Positions 20,301-23,823 of a DNA stretch of 23,823 bases are shown here, piece after piece. This DNA comes from a virus. A model generated the notes under the pieces. It searched no databases, was not told the DNA's origin, and was given only the letters and a program-made list of their open reading frames with translations. How positions within the stretch are numbered: the first letter of the stretch is position 1; every line of letters begins with the position of its first letter. Made by a program: the position numbers and the translations under genes. Location of the stretch: the IMG/VR virus record IMGVR_UViG_3300008627_000662, positions 1-23,823 of that record. One strand, given 5' to 3'.

Positions 20301-20538
20301 CCTCAAAGACTCGCTCTACCTGATGGACAGCGTGATCGGTCGGCAAGGTGGGGCGGCGCTCCCGGTGGTCTACTTCGCCCGCATCCCCGGCGCTACCAAC
20401 GAAGAGAAAACGAATAACCCGAGGCACTTTGTCTACGGGCGGATCACAGGCTCAGCGACGCGGAGCAACATCCTCGGAGACGAGGAGCGAACCGACCTCG
20501 ACCGACTCAACACGATCACGATCGCCGAGCTTGTCTAG
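17311..20538 (+). CDS. Large tail-tip protein with sialidase-type Asp-boxes
   Basis: 1,075 residues, TGATG overlap with the tape measure gene. Residues 125-445 look like a beta-propeller with two Asp-boxes (S-x-D-x-G-x-x-W): S-D-D-D-G-S-T-W at 203-210 and S-T-D-A-G-D-S-W at 375-382. Such propellers occur in sialidases and other glycan-binding proteins. Residues 450-660 resemble a LamG/concanavalin sandwich (R-I-F-A-E-F-A-L-E-V-D-D-G-D-G-D). Residues 740-920 have a galactose-binding-like pattern (V-L-E-S-W-D-G-A-A-W-Q-A-V-A-N-I and Y-Y-R-L-R-I-P). The C-terminal 150 residues are charged and mixed, perhaps the tail attachment part. It is probably a distal tail protein that adsorbs to surface glycans. 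Enzyme activity cannot be judged from the visible residues. Confidence 0.7.
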   Translation: MSEIVNSRYQGILIPDERFNLLNLTAEDHSTAPSNYDQADPKPGVPVASQSTRMVLQASGEQPARKQLGIHSVRAGHPGLERAGYLWYDASEAEPEEFGWDGPQILSGWESLFWSSDASELSAYPDLIRLDSGKLLALGLQDKTTFAQTVKRYDPDAVTKWSTAGTFTPDTATAQLGPALCQLPSGRVLAFISTGVQVDVYFSDDDGSTWASYSYRCLDVAVANADVRQLRAEYSAGEVLLLVQYEAVGTGRTCAQYASDDLGTRFTQVEADWMATTSAAGSEERPSAIHIVDVDGAFLITYHHTPTSGSGQYRSRRIGSAFEKATDVPAVVISGGCSIAYKPGGTAWRNDSGVVFFIYTQIPSATGSDLVPMRSTDAGDSWEQFDGDGGFFSGNFANGHFHSYSAESIAGQAVLLARWHSETADEDPQSLAAVYLGGFSTHTAPAGESVTSFFDTEYCEFNKDSTRAISGGSWLPVANPSDVAWTASGGGSDTLASGKLAIVTAGAQRFFYREMSGDDDTDRIFAEFALEVDDGDGDTATNQIGALVLLGNGANKWEIVINVSSAGWALYDVAAAKIGSTVTTDITKQIHIRVAMEQGKIRTWWAYRSNVTYRDWAEGPGGALSSTASADASRIQWGHSHLGSNTSRWPMVGYCFWPGRWAPVSNDYAGGWNTPEDLHPKSYSTLPSQIVDKTRIAAVSGPTRYGERWVSSTDYDYPIRQLLPSVAPSPRSTWRSNDTTENVIAWDIGGGLTEARFENSTIGIVLLGINFRTAVLESWDGAAWQAVANIDAADGFTSLRFSRKGDAVLPETGGAAHKAGRYLMMDDLVAGTFVDLTNTKHRKINRNTEGAWTDEPAKHPTVYLDGADGTEAAAGDCELWAPSCATIAHNFTADHRYYRLRIPAQTTADGYFEIGQVVIGAFAIFGTQYGRGRQIVARNNTELIILPNGQTRARKRGPQAREVEFAWTDGVDASQINRVDPVPDYVASSIGGDPIASLKDSLYLMDSVIGRQGGAALPVVYFARIPGATNEEKTNNPRHFVYGRITGSATRSNILGDEERTDLDRLNTITIAELV

Positions 20539-22131
20539 GTGGGCTTTAACCTCTCCCAGCTCATCGGACGGGATCTAGTCTGGCTCCTCGACTTCACCTA
20601 TGCAGGGCAAGTGTTCCGGCTCGCTCGGGGCTTTGAGACTTACACCGACGAGGACGGCGATGACCACGAGTACCAGCCGGGGCTTGAGTGGGGCGGCACG
20701 CTAGAGGATGAGATCGCGCTGCTCTCCGACGCGCCGAGCCCAAACCAAGTAGGGCTCACTCTCCACCTCGGCGACCTGATCAACGTCCCCGAGCACGTCG
20801 CCCTCGGCTTCGACCTCGCAGCCGCGACGGGCAAGCTTTACATATGGGCTCGCGGGACGACAGAGCGACGGCTACTGATCGACGGGCGGGTGTTGGATCC
20901 GCAGTACGGGGCAGCTCACCAGCCGGTCACGCTCTCGATCGAAGAAGCACCCTTCGACGACCTCGCCCTATTCCCGCCTGCGACCGCTCAGATCAACGCG
21001 ACGACCTGGGCAACTCACGCGGACGGAGTGACCGAGGAGCGTTACCCGTGGATCTTCGGAGCACCGGGGCAGGGCACCTACGGATCGCCGGGACTGTGGA
21101 TCGAGAACAATAAACTCCTGATCGCAGGTCACCCCACCACAGGCGGGGCAGACGTTCACGTCTGGAATCTTACGAACTTCGACATCCCCGGAGCCTCGGG
21201 ACAGCGCCCCGTCATCGTCGAGGCCGACGGACTCGGGCGGGAAGTGTCGAGGGTCGGGATCGGAACGCTATCAAACACCGACGAGGCCAATGAGTACTGG
21301 ATCGAATGGCTTCCCGGTGAGGCTACAGGACAGGCCGACCACGATCAGACGGCGATCCTCGGGGCCGGCTCGGTGCTGCGCTTCATGATGGAGCAGAGCG
21401 ACGTTCGTTGGGACCGTGGCCGCATCGCTGCGATTCTCCCGGCCCTCAACCTCTACCGGATCGACGCTGCCGTTGTGGTCGGCCCAGGAGCGCGGTTCTC
21501 GCCGCTCTCGTGGATACAAGAGCACCTGTCCCCGATCTTGCCTATCTCAGCAAGACAGGGCGAGCACGGTCTTTACTACTCCCTCTTCCGCTACGACGCA
21601 GACAGCACCTCCGCAGTTGCCGAGATCAGCGTAGAGCGCGGGGATGCAGTGCGCGAGGGTGCGGTGAGCTATTCACCCGTCGACTCGATCGCGAACGAGA
21701 TCCGGCTGAGCTACGCACCGAACGCGAAGGATAACAAGAGCACCGCGCTCTTCGTCCTGACTGGCGACGACGACACGCTAGCAACGGAGGCGGGCTCAGT
21801 GAGCAACGCGCCGTGCAGAGTGAGCCGGGATCGGTTCGGGCTTCGGGTGCTGGAGTTATCCACAGATGTTATCTACGACAGCGGGACGGCGGGCCGGATC
21901 TGCTCGTGGCTATCCTTCGCCTTCGCGCTTCCGTCGAGAACGATCGCCTATGTCGCCGCACCGGAATTCGGACACCTAGAGCCCGGCGACGTGGTAACAA
22001 TAAGCGACTCCGAGATCTATCTAGATCAACTCGTCTGTCTAGTGGACTCGGTGACATGGACGGAGAGCGGATCGATCGGTCTGGTCTTGAGGGCGATTGA
22101 TAACCCGGCACGCGAAAGCTTCGGAGGATAG
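20539..22131 (+). CDS. Tail hub or baseplate protein
   Basis: 530 residues, GTG directly after the previous stop (TAGGTG). The N-terminal 170 residues are beta-rich (L-V-W-L-L-D-F-T-Y-A-G-Q-V-F-R-L-A-R-G-F-E-T-Y), with V-G-L-T-L-H-L-G-D-L-I-N-V-P and L-L-I-D-G-R-V-L-D-P-Q-Y-G. Later come Y-W-I-E-W-L-P-G, S-W-I-Q-E-H-L-S-P-I-L-P and a C-terminal sheet (L-E-P-G-D-V-V-T-I-S-D-S-E-I-Y, then C-L-V-D-S-V-T-W-T-E-S-G-S-I-G-L-V-L-R-A-I). The closing G-D-V-V-T-I strand followed by a final repeat strand is common in gp27/gpJ-type hub proteins. It probably forms the ring closing the tail tube. The family is inferred from order and fold pattern. Confidence 0.6.
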   Translation: MGFNLSQLIGRDLVWLLDFTYAGQVFRLARGFETYTDEDGDDHEYQPGLEWGGTLEDEIALLSDAPSPNQVGLTLHLGDLINVPEHVALGFDLAAATGKLYIWARGTTERRLLIDGRVLDPQYGAAHQPVTLSIEEAPFDDLALFPPATAQINATTWATHADGVTEERYPWIFGAPGQGTYGSPGLWIENNKLLIAGHPTTGGADVHVWNLTNFDIPGASGQRPVIVEADGLGREVSRVGIGTLSNTDEANEYWIEWLPGEATGQADHDQTAILGAGSVLRFMMEQSDVRWDRGRIAAILPALNLYRIDAAVVVGPGARFSPLSWIQEHLSPILPISARQGEHGLYYSLFRYDADSTSAVAEISVERGDAVREGAVSYSPVDSIANEIRLSYAPNAKDNKSTALFVLTGDDDTLATEAGSVSNAPCRVSRDRFGLRVLELSTDVIYDSGTAGRICSWLSFAFALPSRTIAYVAAPEFGHLEPGDVVTISDSEIYLDQLVCLVDSVTWTESGSIGLVLRAIDNPARESFGG

Positions 22132-22134
22132 ACG

Positions 22135-22425
22135 ATGACAGCCCAGACCGAACACCGGCTCAAGATGGCTCTATGGCTGGTCCCGATCATCTTCTCGGCG
22201 GGCTCGCTCTACTCCGTCGTGACCGTGGGCAATGCGGACGTGTCCGAGCGGGTCGAGCAGATCGAAGAGGGGCTAAGGATTCACTCGGCACTCAAGGCGC
22301 ACCCGGTGACCGAAAGCCGGATGGATCGAATGCTTGACGAGCAGTTAGAGATCCGAAAGACGCAAGCCGTCCAGGCCTCCAACATCAGCGCGATCTGTCA
22401 GGCAACCGGCGCGCGGTGCAAGTGA
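22135..22425 (+). CDS. Small one-TM protein of the lysis module (inner-membrane spanin candidate)
   Basis: 96 residues, ATG 22135 behind GGAGG, four bases after the tail hub stop. One membrane segment spans residues 11-31 (M-A-L-W-L-V-P-I-I-F-S-A-G-S-L-Y-S-V-V-T-V), preceded by a basic residue pair. This is followed by a mostly helical domain (V-S-E-R-V-E-Q-I-E-E-G-L, then M-D-R-M-L-D-E-Q-L-E-I-R-K). C88 and C95 lie near the end. N-in/C-out topology with a helical periplasmic domain fits an i-spanin, which would pair with the small lipoprotein at 23203. It could equally be a holin accessory protein. It lies two bases upstream of the endolysin start. Confidence 0.55.
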   Translation: MTAQTEHRLKMALWLVPIIFSAGSLYSVVTVGNADVSERVEQIEEGLRIHSALKAHPVTESRMDRMLDEQLEIRKTQAVQASNISAICQATGARCK

Positions 22426-22426
22426 G

Positions 22427-23206
22427 ATGTTACGCCGGGGCAGCACGGGGCCGAACGTCCGAGCGTGGCAGCAGTTCCTGATCGGGGCGGGCCATCTCCC
22501 GGCCCACAGCGACGACGGGATCTTCGGACCCAAGACCGACCAAGCCACTCGCCGCTATCAAGCCGCAGAGGGCTTCCCGGCTTCCCAGGTGGACGGTATA
22601 GCCGGACCCCTTACTCTCGGCTCCGCATACGGGCAGGGCTTCGACGGACACGCCGAGGATCACGACCTCGTCCGCGTCACCGCAGACGGACTCGGGATAG
22701 ACCCAGACCTGATGCGAGCGTTTGAGATCGTGGAGAGCGGAGGACGCGCGAGTGCGGTCAGGTTTGAGCCGCACATTGCGAGGCGCAAGATGGGCGAGCG
22801 CGCCGAAGCCATCCCGTACACCCCGAAGAGCAGATCTCAGCGGTGGTCGGTCGTCCGCACCGAGACAAGCCGGGGCGCGTTCGATCGAGCCTTTGCGATG
22901 CACGACGATCAGGCGTGGCGACAGGCAATGATCGAGTCGGCGAGCTGGGGTCTGTTCCAAGTGCTCGGCTCTCACCTCATCGGAATGTTCGGGGTCGACG
23001 ATGCCGTGCAAGCCTTCGACGACGATCCAAAGATCGTGTCGTTCGCCCTCGTGGCGAGTTGGTTCCGAGCCTCCCCACAAGCCCTCAGGGCGGCGAAGGC
23101 GGAAGACATCCGCAAGCTCACCCGCCTCTATAACGGACCGGGGCAGGTCGACCGTTACAGCGCCAAGCTCAGCTCGGCACTAATCAAGGTCAGGGCATCG
23201 GCGTGA
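22427..23206 (+). CDS. Endolysin: peptidoglycan-binding domain plus N-acetylmuramidase
   Basis: 259 residues. Residues 1-66 are a PG_binding_1-type domain: G-S-T-G-P-N-V-R-A-W-Q-Q-F-L, D-G-I-F-G-P-K-T-D-Q-A-T-R-R-Y-Q, V-D-G-I-A-G-P-L-T. Residues 90-255 match the N-acetylmuramidase family known from modular endolysins: L-M-R-A-F-E-I-V-E-S-G-G with E103 as likely catalytic acid, R-F-E-P-H-I, E-S-A-S-W-G-L-F-Q-V-L-G at 170-181, and R-L-Y-N-G-P-G at 233-239. It would cut the glycan chain of peptidoglycan. There is no signal peptide, so release needs the holin. The ATG lies one base past the previous stop. It overlaps the lipoprotein gene by four bases (GTGA). Confidence 0.92.
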   Translation: MLRRGSTGPNVRAWQQFLIGAGHLPAHSDDGIFGPKTDQATRRYQAAEGFPASQVDGIAGPLTLGSAYGQGFDGHAEDHDLVRVTADGLGIDPDLMRAFEIVESGGRASAVRFEPHIARRKMGERAEAIPYTPKSRSQRWSVVRTETSRGAFDRAFAMHDDQAWRQAMIESASWGLFQVLGSHLIGMFGVDDAVQAFDDDPKIVSFALVASWFRASPQALRAAKAEDIRKLTRLYNGPGQVDRYSAKLSSALIKVRASA

Positions 23207-23346
23207 CGCTGCACTGTCGAAGAGTGAGTGCCATCTTAGGGATCATCGCGGTCGGGTCTGCGCTCGTCCTGATCGCTACCTGCTCCGAGCCCGGCCCGAC
23301 GAAGCCACTCACCCCACCCGAATCTCTATACACCCCTGGAGGATGA
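23203..23346 (+). CDS. Tiny proline-rich lipoprotein (outer-membrane spanin candidate)
   Basis: 47 residues from GTG 23203, GTGA overlap with the endolysin stop, ending at TGA 23344-23346. A basic start (H-C-R-R) is followed by a hydrophobic stretch (A-I-L-G-I-I-A-V-G-S-A-L-V-L) and I-A-T-C-S, a lipobox-like site with C27; Thr at -1 is less usual than Gly/Ala/Ser. The mature part would be 21 residues rich in proline (E-P-G-P-T-K-P-L-T-P-P-E). This is the hallmark of Rz1-type o-spanins, which join an inner-membrane partner to disrupt the outer membrane. A second in-frame GTG at 23224 could be the start. It sits between endolysin and holin-like genes. Confidence 0.6.
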   Translation: MTLHCRRVSAILGIIAVGSALVLIATCSEPGPTKPLTPPESLYTPGG

Positions 23347-23347
23347 T

Positions 23348-23536
23348 ATGCCCGAACGATTGAAGTCCCGTAAGTTCTGGATGGCGCTGCTTGGCGCGAC
23401 CCTTCCGATCCTTGCTAGCTACCTCTCCGGCGACCTCGCCCTAGAGCCTGCGATCCAGGCATCGAGCGCGGTGCTCTGTACCTATCTGCTCGGGCAAGGA
23501 TACGCCGACGCGGCGAAGGCTCAGGCCGATGAGTAA
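23348..23536 (+). CDS. Small holin-like membrane protein
   Basis: 62 residues, ATG 23348 with GGAGG five bases upstream, one base after the lipoprotein stop. The N-terminus M-P-E-R-L-K-S-R-K-F-W is the S-R-K-F-W type seen in several small phage holins. Two hydrophobic segments follow, residues 11-27 (W-M-A-L-L-G-A-T-L-P-I-L-A-S-Y-L-S) and 34-49 (A-I-Q-A-S-S-A-V-L-C-T-Y-L-L-G-Q), then a short charged tail. A holin would open the inner membrane to the endolysin. Size, topology and position all fit. It overlaps the next gene by eight bases. Confidence 0.65.
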   Translation: MPERLKSRKFWMALLGATLPILASYLSGDLALEPAIQASSAVLCTYLLGQGYADAAKAQADE

Positions 23537-23823
23537 GTCACTCAGCCGACAACAGAAGCGGATCGACGCTGCCGCCTTCCTTGAGAAGCACCACGACCCG
23601 ATCGCGATCATGCTGATCGAGGTGGTCGGTGACCTCACCGCAGAGGTCGAGGGGATGCAGAGGTGGGAAGAGGACGCAGCGTATGCTTCTGAGCTAAGCT
23701 TCCGCCTCTCGCGACTCGTCCCCGGCGACGCGCTGGCGAAGGAGATCGCGCGGGTGGTCGTGTTCTTCGTCGCCCTCCTGGCGGTCGGCGTCTATCGCCA
23801 CGCCTCGCAGCGTCTCTTCCGCA
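23529..23823 (+). CDS. Partial membrane protein after the holin gene
   Basis: ATG 23529 overlaps the holin-like stop; the right end is cut by the window after 98 codons. It begins M-S-K-S-L-S-R-Q-Q-K-R-I-D-A-A-A-F-L-E-K-H-H-D-P-I. A helical acidic middle follows (V-E-G-M-Q-R-W-E-E-D-A-A-Y), and there is a membrane segment near residue 80 (V-V-V-F-F-V-A-L-L-A-V-G-V-Y). The soluble helical region before a C-terminal anchor could mean an antiholin or a second lysis regulator. No family is recognised. Confidence 0.55.
   Translation, partial: MSKSLSRQQKRIDAAAFLEKHHDPIAIMLIEVVGDLTAEVEGMQRWEEDAAYASELSFRLSRLVPGDALAKEIARVVVFFVALLAVGVYRHASQRLFR

Noticed and set aside
22430-23080. 216-codon leftward frame antisense to the endolysin
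   Set aside because: The endolysin frame has clear domains and catalytic motifs; the antisense frame has none.

Overview
The window is a contiguous piece of a tailed double-stranded DNA bacteriophage (or prophage) with a siphovirus-type long-tailed virion. Genes are packed head to tail, many with ATGA, TGATG or TAATG overlaps. The DNA is GC-rich by eye, with strong C/G preference at third codon positions. The host is not identifiable from this sequence. A tiny proline-rich lipoprotein-like gene beside the endolysin resembles an outer-membrane spanin, which hints at a host with two membranes. I see no integrase, tRNA, insertion sequence, CRISPR array or rRNA. No stretch over 300 bases lacks a gene; the largest gaps are 598-732 (divergent control region), 4456-4594 (promoter region ahead of the large terminase) and 8094-8274 (leader of the capsid gene).

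Layout. Positions 1-597 hold two leftward genes: a protein cut by the window edge and a four-CxxC zinc-finger protein. A divergent promoter region (598-732) separates them from a rightward early block. That block encodes a small excisionase-type DNA-binding protein, a replication initiator whose gene carries five 18-bp iterons followed by an A-rich tract (a lambda-O-like origin), a zinc-cluster protein in the position of a helicase loader, and a ParB-domain/DNA methyltransferase fusion. DNA packaging follows: a putative small terminase, then a tiny cysteine-rich ORF and a leftward small acidic gene facing a UUCG hairpin terminator, then the large terminase. The head module (6.0-10.2 kb) contains portal, scaffold, a 181-nt leader with a promoter and a perfect 23-bp direct repeat, major capsid protein and several small head proteins. 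From 10.3 to 13.9 kb lie accessory structural, connector and neck proteins. The tail module (13.9-22.1 kb) holds the tail tube protein, two tail assembly chaperone ORFs in -1 register (likely a programmed frameshift), the tape measure, a 1,075-residue tail protein with sialidase Asp-boxes, and a tail hub protein. Lysis genes (22.1 kb to the end) are a one-TM protein, a two-domain endolysin, a small lipoprotein, a holin-like protein and a membrane protein cut by the window edge.

How it fits together. The left block would copy and methylate the genome. The terminases package it through the portal into a scaffold-built capsid. Neck and tail proteins complete the particle and recognise the host, and the last genes release progeny. 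Two promoter classes can be discerned: rightward TTGACS-N18-TASYCT before portal and capsid, and leftward TTGCRC-N16/17-TAGART before the two leftward genes. The least conventional elements are the in-gene iteron origin, the capsid leader whose repeats are complementary to the capsid ribosome binding site, and the leftward gene inserted between the terminase genes.
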